DNA of 64,000 nt, taken from NCBI RefSeq assembly GCF_004804335.1, contig NZ_SRXY01000002.1, forward strand, positions 135,306-199,305. Direction: 5' to 3'. Positions within the stretch are counted from its first letter, which is position 1. Every line of letters starts with the position of its first letter. The position numbers and the translations under genes were made by a program. A model generated the notes under the pieces. The model did no database searches. It saw only the letters and a list, made by a program, of their open reading frames with translations, and had not been told where the DNA came from. The DNA comes from Pacificoceanicola onchidii. Its GTDB lineage: Bacteria; Pseudomonadota; Alphaproteobacteria; Rhodobacterales; Rhodobacteraceae. Shown here piece after piece: positions 16,089 through 23,704 of the stretch.

Positions 16089-16934
16089 TCAGTCCGCGGC
16101 CACGGTTGTCTGTTTCTGACGGCCCAGCCCTTCGACCTCGACCTCCATCACGTCGCCGGGCTTGAGAAAGCGCTGCGGCTTCATGCCCATGCCCACGCCG
16201 GACGGCGTGCCGGTGGCGATGATGTCGCCGGGCTGCAGAAGCATGAACTGGCTCATGTAGCTGACAATTTCCCGCACGGAGAAGATCATGTCGGAGGTGT
16301 TGCTGTCCTGAACCGTCTCGCCGTTGAGATCGAGGCTCACACGCAGGTTCTGCGGATCCCCCACCTCGTCCGCCGTCACCAGATACGGGCCGGTCGGGCC
16401 AAAGGTCGGGGCGGATTTGCCCTTGATCCACTGGCCCAGCTTCTCGATCTGGAACTCGCGCTCGGAGACGTCATTGATCGTGCAATAGCCCGCCACATAG
16501 TCCAGCGCATCCGCTTCGGAGACGTAAGAGGCGGTCTTGCCGATCACCACGCCAAGCTCCACTTCCCAGTCGCCCTTGGTCGACGTGCGCGGGATGATCA
16601 CGTCATCATAAGGGCCGGACAGCGCCGAGGAGGCTTTGGAGAACAGCACCGGCTCGGTCGGCGCGTCCATGCCGCTTTCCTTGGCGTGCAGCGCGTAGTT
16701 CAGGCCGACGCAGAAGAAATTCGGCACCGAGGCCAGGCAGGACCCGATGCGGCCCGGGTCTTCGACCACCGGCAGGCTGGCCAGATCCAGCGCGCGGATC
16801 GCGTCCAGCGCCTCCAGCGAGACGCCCTCGCCCGCGAAATCCGGCACCACGCCGCTGAGGTCGCGCACCTTGCCATCCGCATCCAGAATGCCGTGCTTTT
16901 CCTGACCCTTGGGGCCAAACCGCAGAAGTTTCAT
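16089..16934 (-). CDS. Fumarylacetoacetate hydrolase family protein (2,4-diketo-acid hydrolase type)
   Basis: A 281-residue FAH-domain enzyme. A short N-terminal domain precedes NFFCVGLNYALHAKESG and then the metal-binding core GDWEVELGVVIG, INDVSEREFQ and a C-terminal DIIATGTPSGVGMGMKPQRFLKPGD. This subgroup includes 2,4-diketo-3-deoxy-L-fuconate hydrolase and related enzymes; the historical ureidoglycolate-lyase name is often misapplied. It cleaves a C-C bond of a beta-diketo or 2-oxo acid using a divalent metal. With the SDR at 27270 it would give the last two steps of a non-phosphorylating deoxy-sugar-acid route, but substrate is inferred from context. Confidence 0.85.
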   Translation of the reverse strand: MKLLRFGPKGQEKHGILDADGKVRDLSGVVPDFAGEGVSLEALDAIRALDLASLPVVEDPGRIGSCLASVPNFFCVGLNYALHAKESGMDAPTEPVLFSKASSALSGPYDDVIIPRTSTKGDWEVELGVVIGKTASYVSEADALDYVAGYCTINDVSEREFQIEKLGQWIKGKSAPTFGPTGPYLVTADEVGDPQNLRVSLDLNGETVQDSNTSDMIFSVREIVSYMSQFMLLQPGDIIATGTPSGVGMGMKPQRFLKPGDVMEVEVEGLGRQKQTTVAAD

Positions 16935-16983
16935 CTCGTGTCTTTCCTTGTTCGAGGGTGTGTGTCGCCGCCTAAACCTTGGT

Positions 16984-17670
16984 CTACGCAGCAGAATGTC
17001 CAGTCGCGGAGGTCTCTTCCGCGTGCACTTCCTGTTCGAAATAATCCTGAACGTTGATCACGAGGTGCTCCAGATGGTCGCTCAGGTTGTCGTGGATCAG
17101 CGCCGCATCCCGCGTCTGCAGCCCTTCGACAATCGCGTTGTGCTGCCGGATGACCCGATCGCGCGAGCGTTTGCGGTTGGCCGACAGGTAGCGCGCGCGC
17201 CACAGGCGGGACAGGATCGATCCATGCGCCTCGGCCAGCACCGGGTTGTTGGCGGCGCGCACGATGGCGCGGTGAAATTCCATGTCGAGCTCAAAGACGT
17301 CAATCATGTCGATCTCGTCATAGAGCGTCTCCATCCGGCCTTGAATGGCCGCAATCTCCGCCAGCTGTGCTTCGCTGGCGCGCTCCACCGCGAGCCGGGC
17401 CGACATCAGCTCCAGCGAGATCAGCACTTCGAAATTGTCGGAAACCTCGCGCAGGGTCAGCTGCACCACAACCGGGCTGCGCGCGGGCCGGAGCATGACC
17501 AGCCCTTCCTTGGCAAGGATGCGAATCGCCTCGCGCATCGGCGTGCGCGACACCCCCATCTCGGCGGCGTTGTCGCGCTCCTTGACCGGGGCACCGGGGG
17601 CCAGCGTGCCCCTCAGAATGGCCCTGCGAAGCTGATTCGCGATCTGTTCCGGTAGTGTCTCGTCCGACAT
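16984..17670 (-). CDS. GntR-family (FCD) regulator of the sugar-acid region
   Basis: A 228-residue FadR/FCD-type GntR protein. The N-terminal winged helix includes LPEQIANQLRRAILRGTLAPG and VSRTPMREAIRILAKEGLV. The C-terminal all-helical FCD domain carries the metal/ligand histidines (MEFHRAIV, H in RVIRQHNAIVEG, DHLEHLV). It is transcribed away from the TRAP operon. Two palindromes, TTTGGTATACCAAA and GATGGTATACCATC, lie in the divergent region and are the probable binding sites. The same core occurs upstream of the IlvD/RraA pair and the LysE/SDR pair. It is most likely a repressor released by a sugar acid or catabolic intermediate. Confidence 0.9.
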   Translation of the reverse strand: MSDETLPEQIANQLRRAILRGTLAPGAPVKERDNAAEMGVSRTPMREAIRILAKEGLVMLRPARSPVVVQLTLREVSDNFEVLISLELMSARLAVERASEAQLAEIAAIQGRMETLYDEIDMIDVFELDMEFHRAIVRAANNPVLAEAHGSILSRLWRARYLSANRKRSRDRVIRQHNAIVEGLQTRDAALIHDNLSDHLEHLVINVQDYFEQEVHAEETSATGHSAA

Positions 17671-17751
17671 GCAGCCGCCTTTTTTGGCAGTCCTTTTACG
17701 GTGTTTTACCGCGTTACCCCACCCTCAAAGGGCGGCTTTTCGTGTTCAAAA

Positions 17752-17765
17752 TTTGGTATACCAAA
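17752..17765. promoter_or_regulatory. GntR operator, copy 1
   Basis: TTTGGTATACCAAA, a perfect 14-base palindrome 82 bases upstream of gntR and about 130 upstream of dctP. The TGGTATACCA core recurs at 17811, 31724 and 38099. Confidence 0.75.
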
Positions 17766-17808
17766 AATCCTTGCCTGTCGACCTCGCTTTGGTTAGCGTA
17801 CCTCACGA

Positions 17809-17822
17809 GATGGTATACCATC
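17809..17822. promoter_or_regulatory. GntR operator, copy 2
   Basis: GATGGTATACCATC, a perfect palindrome 44 bases (centre to centre 57) downstream of copy 1 and 74 bases before the dctP start. Two sites at this promoter suggest cooperative binding or looping. Confidence 0.75.
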
Positions 17823-17896
17823 CAAAATCGGCGGGGAGATTTCCGCCAAAATCAAATCGTCGGTCGCAGGAGGAGGCGGCCTTCGGGGGAGGAAAA

Positions 17897-18916
17897 ATGA
17901 AGATCAAATCACTATTGAAATCCGCAGCTGTCGCTGCGGTGGCCGTCACCGGCACGGCCGCTTTCGCTCAGGACGTGACTCTTCGCATCCAGACACACTA
18001 CGCCACGGAGCACCCGACAGGGCAGATGCTGGCCAAGTGGATCGACGACGTGCAGGTCATGTCGGGCGGCGAAATCGCGGTTGAAATGTTCTACAGCTCG
18101 TCCGTTGTGGCCACCACCGAAACCTTTGACGCCGCGATCAACGGCATTCTCGACTGTGACGCCACCGGCGGTGCCTACCAGACCGGCAAGAACCCGGCGT
18201 TCCAGTTCGTCGGCGACATCATGGGCGGCTATGACACGCCCTGGCAGCAGTATAGCTGGCTGTATTATGGCGGCGGCTATGACGCGGCCCAGGAGCTGTA
18301 CAACGCACAGAACATGCAGCTGATCGGCTGGGCAATCTACGGCCAGGAAAGCTTTGCCTCCTCGCGTCCGATTGCAGGCCCAGAGGATCTCAAAGGCTGG
18401 AAGTTCCGCTCGCCGCCGGGCATGGAAACCGAGATCTTCGAAAAGCTGGGCGCCTCGCCCATCGTGATGGACTTCACCGAGATCTTCACCGCGCTGGAAA
18501 CCGGCATCATCGACGGGGCGGACGCCTCCGGCCTCGCCAACAACGTCGGCCTTGGCCTCTATGACATTGTCAAGCACGCCAACTACCCCGGCTTCCACTC
18601 CATGCCGTCGGACCACCTCGCCTGTAACAAGGACGTGTGGGAAGGCCTGTCGGAGAAGCATCGCCGCATCATCGAGACCGCGTGGCAGAAGCTTGGCTTC
18701 CAGATCGCCATGCTGAACGAAAAGGCGAACACCGAAGCGGCCTCCGCGCTGCAGGAACAGGGCGTCACGCTCTATGCCTGGTCCGCCGAGGACCGCAAGG
18801 AATTCCGCGCCGCCGCTCAGGCCGCATGGGATGACTGGGCCACCCGCAGCCCCGAAGCCGGCGCGCTTGTGGAAAGCCACAAGACCTACCTGCGCCAGCT
18901 CGGCCTGATCGACTGA
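17897..18916 (+). CDS. dctP: TRAP transporter substrate-binding protein DctP
   Basis: A 339-residue DctP-family protein. The Sec signal is MKIKSLLKSAAVAAVAVTGTAAFAQ, then DVTLRIQTHYATEHPTGQMLAKWIDDV. The selectivity region WKFRSPPGMETEIFEKLGASP contains the conserved arginine (R in KFRSPPG) that salt-bridges the substrate carboxylate. The later EIFTALETGIIDGAD is a family hallmark. It sits in the periplasm and delivers an organic acid to the DctQ/DctM pair that follows. GGGGAGGAAAAATG gives a strong ribosome-binding site. Substrate is inferred to be a sugar acid from the genes around it. Confidence 0.93.
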   Translation: MKIKSLLKSAAVAAVAVTGTAAFAQDVTLRIQTHYATEHPTGQMLAKWIDDVQVMSGGEIAVEMFYSSSVVATTETFDAAINGILDCDATGGAYQTGKNPAFQFVGDIMGGYDTPWQQYSWLYYGGGYDAAQELYNAQNMQLIGWAIYGQESFASSRPIAGPEDLKGWKFRSPPGMETEIFEKLGASPIVMDFTEIFTALETGIIDGADASGLANNVGLGLYDIVKHANYPGFHSMPSDHLACNKDVWEGLSEKHRRIIETAWQKLGFQIAMLNEKANTEAASALQEQGVTLYAWSAEDRKEFRAAAQAAWDDWATRSPEAGALVESHKTYLRQLGLID

Positions 18917-18959
18917 TCCCGGCTGACACGTCCCCGCCTCTGACCTGAGGCGGGGCACA

Positions 18960-18989
18960 GGCGGGGCACAGCGACCCCGCCATTTTTTT
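18960..18989 (+). terminator. Attenuating terminator between dctP and dctQ
   Basis: GGCGGGG, an eight-base loop and CCCCGCC are followed by seven T residues. A second GC stem (CCCCGCCTC/GAGGCGGGG) lies just before it. Partial termination here would give more binding protein than membrane subunits, as is usual for binding-protein operons. Confidence 0.8.
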
Positions 18990-19020
18990 CTCGCGACACC
19001 CCCATGGAAGGAGACCGCGC

Positions 19021-19839
19021 ATGGAAGGCAATAGCCTGTGGCTGGGCGGATTGAGACAGCCGATCAAGCAAGCCATGATCGGATGCACGGCACTGACCGC
19101 AATCCTCTATGTCTGGCTCGTCGGGAACCGGATCTTCGTCGAAGGGGCCATCGGCATGCACCAGATGATCCGCCCGGCAGAAGGCGGTCCGCTGGTCACC
19201 GTCATGCTGACGCTGATCGCGCTGACGCTGCTGTTCACCTCGCTGTTCCTGTCGGACACGCGCGGCGCCATCGAACAGGAACCGGACGGGTTCTTCGACA
19301 TCCTTTCGCTGGTCTGCTCGCGGCTGGCGATGATCTCCATCGCGCTGATCGTCATCGTGATGTTCTACGAGGTGGTCTCGCGCTACGTCTTCTCGCGCCC
19401 GACGCTCTGGGCCAACGAACTCTCGCTCTGGATCGCGGCCTTCCTGTTCCTGTTTGCCGGGCAATACGCCATGCAGCAGCGCAGCCACATCCGCATCTAC
19501 GTGATCTATGACATGATGCCCCGCTGGGCACAGAAAACCTCTGATGTCATCTCTGTCGTGCTGATCTGCGCCTTCACCTTCGCGCTGATCTGGGGCGGCT
19601 ACAACGACGCCATGCGCCGGATGCTGCGGATGGAGACCTTTGGCACGGCCTGGGATCCGGCAATCCCCGGCACCGTCAAACCGGCGATCCTGATCATCAT
19701 CATCCTTGTGACCATTCAGGCGATCTCGAACCTGATCGCCGACTGGAACAAGGCCCCCGAACACCACAACCCCGCTGACGAGATCGACGAAACCGAGATC
19801 GAGAACATCCGCAAGACACTGGAAGAGGACAAACGCTGA
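19021..19839 (+). CDS. dctQ: TRAP small permease DctQ, N-terminally extended
   Basis: A 272-residue protein against about 160-190 for ordinary DctQ. The canonical four-helix DctQ domain begins near residue 95 (DILSLVCSRLAMISIALIVIVMFYEVVSRYVF) and carries the family signature WANELSLWIAAFLFLFAG. The first 90 residues add two further hydrophobic helices (about 18-38 and 60-78). The C-terminus is acidic and cytosolic. AAGGAG precedes the ATG. It overlaps dctM by one base, so the two are translated together. This extended form is seen with some large-subunit TRAP systems; its role is unknown. Confidence 0.88.
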   Translation: MEGNSLWLGGLRQPIKQAMIGCTALTAILYVWLVGNRIFVEGAIGMHQMIRPAEGGPLVTVMLTLIALTLLFTSLFLSDTRGAIEQEPDGFFDILSLVCSRLAMISIALIVIVMFYEVVSRYVFSRPTLWANELSLWIAAFLFLFAGQYAMQQRSHIRIYVIYDMMPRWAQKTSDVISVVLICAFTFALIWGGYNDAMRRMLRMETFGTAWDPAIPGTVKPAILIIIILVTIQAISNLIADWNKAPEHHNPADEIDETEIENIRKTLEEDKR

Positions 19840-21470
19840 TGGCTGATCTCATCGACCTGATCGCCGCCACGCTGGGCTGGAACGAACTTGGGCTGATCTC
19901 TCTGGTCCTGCTCTTGATGATGTTCTTCCTGCTCGCCATCGGCATGCCGCTGGGCTTTGCCTCCGCCTTCCTCGCGGTGGTGGTGCTGATGATGAAGTTC
20001 GACAGCAGCATCCTGTTCCGCACATGGGGCCAAGGGCCGTTCAACGTGCTGGGGCAAGCGGTCTATCGCCAGATGACCAACTACGTGCTGATTTCCGTGC
20101 CGCTGTTCATCTTCATGGCCGCGCTGCTGGAACGCTCCGGCATTGCCCGCGACATGTATTCTTCGCTGAACCAATGGCTGTCCCGCACCCGCGGCGGCAT
20201 CGCCTTTGTCACCTCGATCATGGCCGTCATCATGGCTGCCATGTCCGGGATCATCGGCGGCGAAGTGGTGCTGCTGGGCCTGATCGCCCTGCCCCAGATG
20301 CTGCGCCTGAACTATGATCAGAACCTCGCCATCGGCACGATCTGCGCCTCCGGCTCTCTGGGCACGATGATCCCGCCGTCGATTGTTCTGATCTTCTACG
20401 GGCTTGTCACCGAAACCTCGATCAAGGCGCTGTTCACCGCGTCCTTCCTGCCGGGCTTCATGCTGGCCAGCTTCTTCATCATCTACATCTTCATCCGCAC
20501 CCGGATCACCCCGTCGCTTGCCCCGTTGCCGCCCGATGACCCGAACGATCCCAAGGGCCGCGAAAAGGGCCTGCGCTTTCTCGGCTTCCTCGCCAAGTTC
20601 GGCGTCTGGGCCACCGGCGTTCTGTTTGGCCGCGCGCTGTTCTTCACCGTCACCGGGCAGAACGCGATTGTCGAAGGCGTCGATCCCATCGCGCTCGGCA
20701 TGGTCTCGCACCTGCCGTGGCTCGCCGGGGCCTTTGTGCTCTGCTTCGCCACGATCTTCCTGGTCGGCCGCGAGCGCACGGCGGAAGGCTGGGAAATGGG
20801 CAAGGGCCTCGTCGCCCCGACCATCGTGATCGGTGTGGTGCTCGGCTCCATCTACATGGGCATCACCGGCATCACCGAAGCGGCGGGCATGGGGGTTGTG
20901 GCGGTCTTTGTCATCGGCCTGCTGCGCCGCGAGATGTCCTTCGACATCGTCTGGGACTCGCTCATGCGCACACTCAAATCCACCGGCACGATCATCTGGG
21001 TCACCATCGGCGCCTCGGCGCTGGCAGCGGCCTATACTCTGGCGGGCGGGCCGACCTACGTGGCCAACATGATCGTCGGCGCGGACATGCCGACCATGGG
21101 GGTGATCCTCGTGATGATGTTCATCTTCCTGATCATGGGGATGTTCATGGACTGGGTCGGCATCGTGCTGCTGATCATGCCGGTGTTCCTGCCGATCGTG
21201 GTCAAGCTCCCGGCGGAAGAGATCGGCTTCTTCGGCCACGTGGACGCGCGCTACATCCCGATCTGGTACGGCGTGGTGTTCTGTATGAACATGCAGGTGA
21301 GTTTCCTCTCGCCACCCTTCGGACCTGCGGCCTTCTACCTCAAGTCCGTGGCCCCGGCGCATATCTCGCTGACCGACATCTTCCGAGGCTTCCTGCCCTT
21401 CATCTGCCTGCAGCTTCTGGCGCTGGCGGTGCTGCTGGCCTGGCCGCCGATCGTGACGATCTTCTTGTGA
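19839..21470 (+). CDS. dctM: TRAP large permease DctM, with insertion
   Basis: A 543-residue DctM-type permease; ordinary DctM has about 425. The N-terminal half has the hallmark VLISVPLFIFMAALLERSGIARDMY and the loop SGSLGTMIPPSIVLIFYG. The extra length is mainly around residues 210-320 (from RTRITPSLAPLPPDDPNDPKG on), which adds a charged loop and about three hydrophobic helices between the two halves. The C-terminal half ends in FGPAAFYLKSVAP and LPFICLQLLALAVLL. It is the ion-coupled translocating subunit. The oversized Q and M subunits probably belong together as one subtype. Confidence 0.9.
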   Translation: MADLIDLIAATLGWNELGLISLVLLLMMFFLLAIGMPLGFASAFLAVVVLMMKFDSSILFRTWGQGPFNVLGQAVYRQMTNYVLISVPLFIFMAALLERSGIARDMYSSLNQWLSRTRGGIAFVTSIMAVIMAAMSGIIGGEVVLLGLIALPQMLRLNYDQNLAIGTICASGSLGTMIPPSIVLIFYGLVTETSIKALFTASFLPGFMLASFFIIYIFIRTRITPSLAPLPPDDPNDPKGREKGLRFLGFLAKFGVWATGVLFGRALFFTVTGQNAIVEGVDPIALGMVSHLPWLAGAFVLCFATIFLVGRERTAEGWEMGKGLVAPTIVIGVVLGSIYMGITGITEAAGMGVVAVFVIGLLRREMSFDIVWDSLMRTLKSTGTIIWVTIGASALAAAYTLAGGPTYVANMIVGADMPTMGVILVMMFIFLIMGMFMDWVGIVLLIMPVFLPIVVKLPAEEIGFFGHVDARYIPIWYGVVFCMNMQVSFLSPPFGPAAFYLKSVAPAHISLTDIFRGFLPFICLQLLALAVLLAWPPIVTIFL

Positions 21471-21508
21471 CGTCTGGCGCGGGCGATCCACGGGCCGCCC
21501 GCGCCACC

Positions 21509-21552
21509 CAAATTCCGGTCCCGGAATTTGCAAATTTCATCGATGAAATTTG
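21509..21552. repeat. Tandem double hairpin, copy 1
   Basis: Two adjacent 22-base inverted repeats: the first CAAATTCCGG-TC-CCGGAATTTG and the second CAAATTTCAT joined directly to its complement. The pair is followed by CCCCG. The same two-hairpin design with different stem sequences lies at 29808-29851 and 38168-38212. It lies in the dctM to dehydratase gap. Confidence 0.8.
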
Positions 21553-21579
21553 CCCCGCCCCGATCAAATGGAGGACCCC

Positions 21580-22665
21580 ATGCCCGCCATCGCCCATCTG
21601 AAAACCGATCACTACCGCATCCCCCTGCCCCGCGCGCTGGAGGATTCCATGCACGGCAGCATGGCGGACTTCGAAGTGATCACTGTCACCGTGACGGACA
21701 CGGATGGCGGGACAGGGGTCGGCTACACCTACACCTGCGGCGAAAACGGTGGCGCGATTGCCGACATCCTTGGCCGTGAAATGCCACCGCGCGTTGCAGG
21801 CCGCGATGCGGACCTGATCGAGGCGCTCTGGAAAGACCTCTGGTGGTCCTTCCACTACGGCGGGCGCGGCGGGCCAACCGTCCTGGCGCTCTCCGCCTTT
21901 GATATGGCGCTCTGGGATCTCAAGGCACGGCGCATGGGCCTGCCGCTCTACCGCCTGCTCGGCGGCTATGATGCGCAGGTGCCGGTCTATGCCGGCGGGA
22001 TCGACATTGATCTGTCTCCCGCCGAACTCGTTGACCAGACCCACGAGAACTTTGCCAAGGGCCACCGCGCCATCAAGATGAAGGTTGGCCGCGAACGCCT
22101 CTCTGAGGACGTCGCCAAGATGGCCGCCCTGCGCGAGACCTTCGGGCCGGACATGCCGCTCATGGCCGATGCCAACATGAAATACACCGTGGACGCCGCC
22201 ATCCGCGCCGCCCGCGCCTTCCGCGCGTTTGACCTCACCTGGTTCGAAGAGCCGATCCCGCCCGATCACCCCCAAGGCCACGCCCGCATTGCCACAGAAG
22301 GCGGCATCCCGCTGGCCTCGGGCGAGAACCTGCGCAGCACCTGGGATTTCCGCACGTTGATCGAAAGCGGCGTGACCTTCCCCGAACCGGATGTGACCAA
22401 CTGCGGCGGCGTCACGGCCTTCATGAAGATCGCCCACCTGGCCGAATGTTTCCACCTGCCTGTCACCTCCCACGGCGCGCATGACGTCACCGTCCACCTG
22501 CTCGCCGCCTGCCCCAACCGCACCTTTATGGAAGCGCATGGCTTCGGGCTCGACGCCTATATCGAAACCCCGCTTGCGCTCAGCGACGGCACGGCCCGCG
22601 CGCCGGAAACCCCCGGTCACGGCATCGTCTTCGACTGGGAGAGGCTGGAAAGGCTGCGGGCATGA
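21580..22665 (+). CDS. Enolase-superfamily sugar-acid dehydratase (mandelate racemase type)
   Basis: A 361-residue protein with the capping domain (1-125) and TIM barrel. Catalytic KxK is K166-M-K168, metal ligands are D197 (MADAN), E223/E224 (WFEEP) and E249 (ASGEN). The acid/base His lies in TSHGAHDVTVHL (H298 or H301), opposite D271. This matches the mandelate racemase subgroup, whose members dehydrate sugar acids or racemise. The start at 21580 is chosen because GGAG sits eight bases upstream. It overlaps the next gene by four bases. It probably makes a 2-keto-3-deoxy acid from the substrate of the TRAP transporter. Confidence 0.88.
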   Translation: MPAIAHLKTDHYRIPLPRALEDSMHGSMADFEVITVTVTDTDGGTGVGYTYTCGENGGAIADILGREMPPRVAGRDADLIEALWKDLWWSFHYGGRGGPTVLALSAFDMALWDLKARRMGLPLYRLLGGYDAQVPVYAGGIDIDLSPAELVDQTHENFAKGHRAIKMKVGRERLSEDVAKMAALRETFGPDMPLMADANMKYTVDAAIRAARAFRAFDLTWFEEPIPPDHPQGHARIATEGGIPLASGENLRSTWDFRTLIESGVTFPEPDVTNCGGVTAFMKIAHLAECFHLPVTSHGAHDVTVHLLAACPNRTFMEAHGFGLDAYIETPLALSDGTARAPETPGHGIVFDWERLERLRA

Positions 22666-23612
22666 CCCTCTTCCTGACACCGGAGCAGATCGCCTTTTTC
22701 GACAGCCAGGGCTACCTGATTGTCGAGGACGTGCTGGATCAGACCACTCTGGCGGCGGTCAAATCCGAATACAGCGCCCTGCTCGATCAGATGTATGACC
22801 GCTGGCACGCCGACGGACAGGTTCCGCCCGCAGGCACGCAGGACTTTTTCGAAAAACTGCTCACCGGATACAAGGCAGGCTGCGAATGGTTCCAGCCCAT
22901 GGACATCTCCCTGCCCGGCTCCAAAATCGAAGCAGACACGCCTTTCCACTGCGGGCCAGCGGTCTTCGACATGCTCACCAACGCGCGGCTTCTGGATATG
23001 GTCGAGGACCTTCTGGGGCCAGAACTCACCTCCACCCCGATCCAGCACGTCCGCCTCAAACCGCCCTCAAACATCCTGCGCGACACGGAAACCACGGCCC
23101 ATATCATGGCCACAGACTGGCACCAGGACCGCGCCGTGGCCCACGCGGAGGGCGACGCGACCCAGATCGTCACGGTCTGGCTCGCCATGATGGACGCCAC
23201 GCCGGAAAACGGCTGCCTCAAGGTGATCCCGGGCAAGCCTCACATGTACCCGCACTGCCCCAAACGCCAGACCGCCATCGCTGACGGCTTTATCGATGAG
23301 GCCGACGCCATCCCACTGCCGGTCAAGGCGGGCGGCGCGGTGCTCTTCCACCCGCTCACCCCGCACGCCTCGCTCGACAACACATCGGGTGTGTTCCGCT
23401 GGAGCTTCGACATCCGCTACAACGTCACCGGCCAACCGACAGGGCGCGCCCACTTCCCCGAATTCATCGCACGATCCCGCGCCACGCCGGAAACCGAACT
23501 GCGCGATTGGCGCGCATGGCAAGACAGCTGGATCCAGACCCGCGCCACCCTCGCCCCGCAAGACCACATCCCCATCCACCGCTGGACCCATGATGCGCCC
23601 GCCTGCGCCTGA
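22662..23612 (+). CDS. Phytanoyl-CoA dioxygenase (PhyH) family protein
   Basis: A 316-residue Fe(II)/2-oxoglutarate oxygenase. The iron triad appears as H154-x-D156 (TDWHQDRAV) and H235 (LTPHASL), and the 2-oxoglutarate-binding arginine as R246 (VFRWSFDIR). The family hydroxylates or otherwise oxidises small molecules; despite the name, most bacterial members do not act on phytanoyl-CoA. Its start overlaps the dehydratase stop (ATGA), so it belongs to the sugar-acid operon. Its job there is not known; oxidative removal of an alkyl group from a modified sugar acid is one possibility (inference). Confidence 0.88.
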   Translation: MTLFLTPEQIAFFDSQGYLIVEDVLDQTTLAAVKSEYSALLDQMYDRWHADGQVPPAGTQDFFEKLLTGYKAGCEWFQPMDISLPGSKIEADTPFHCGPAVFDMLTNARLLDMVEDLLGPELTSTPIQHVRLKPPSNILRDTETTAHIMATDWHQDRAVAHAEGDATQIVTVWLAMMDATPENGCLKVIPGKPHMYPHCPKRQTAIADGFIDEADAIPLPVKAGGAVLFHPLTPHASLDNTSGVFRWSFDIRYNVTGQPTGRAHFPEFIARSRATPETELRDWRAWQDSWIQTRATLAPQDHIPIHRWTHDAPACA

Positions 23613-23619
23613 ACCCATG

Positions 23620-23694
23620 CTTCTTTTCTGCAAAAATATCCCGGGGAGTCTCGCTGCGCGAGACGGGGCAGCGCCCCAGCCCCCTTTGACGCCA
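23620..23694 (-). repeat. Composite intergenic repeat, partial inverted copy
   Basis: CTTCTTTTCTGCAAAAATATCCCGGGGAGT-like sequence is followed by a hairpin (TCTCGCTGCGCGAGA) and GGGGCAGCGCCCC. Relative to the copy at 25208 it is inverted and lacks the AAAATTTTGCC stem. Confidence 0.6.
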
Positions 23695-23704
23695 AAGACA
23701 CGCC

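Noticed and set aside
14475-17057. Open frame of 860 codons on the plus strand over ychF, lysR and the FAH gene
   Set aside because: Spans three well-supported minus-strand genes and their gaps; amino-acid composition is typical of antisense reading.
19716-21533. Open frame of 605 codons on the minus strand over dctM
   Set aside because: Asp/His/Gln/Arg-rich antisense translation of a membrane-protein gene; no family resemblance.
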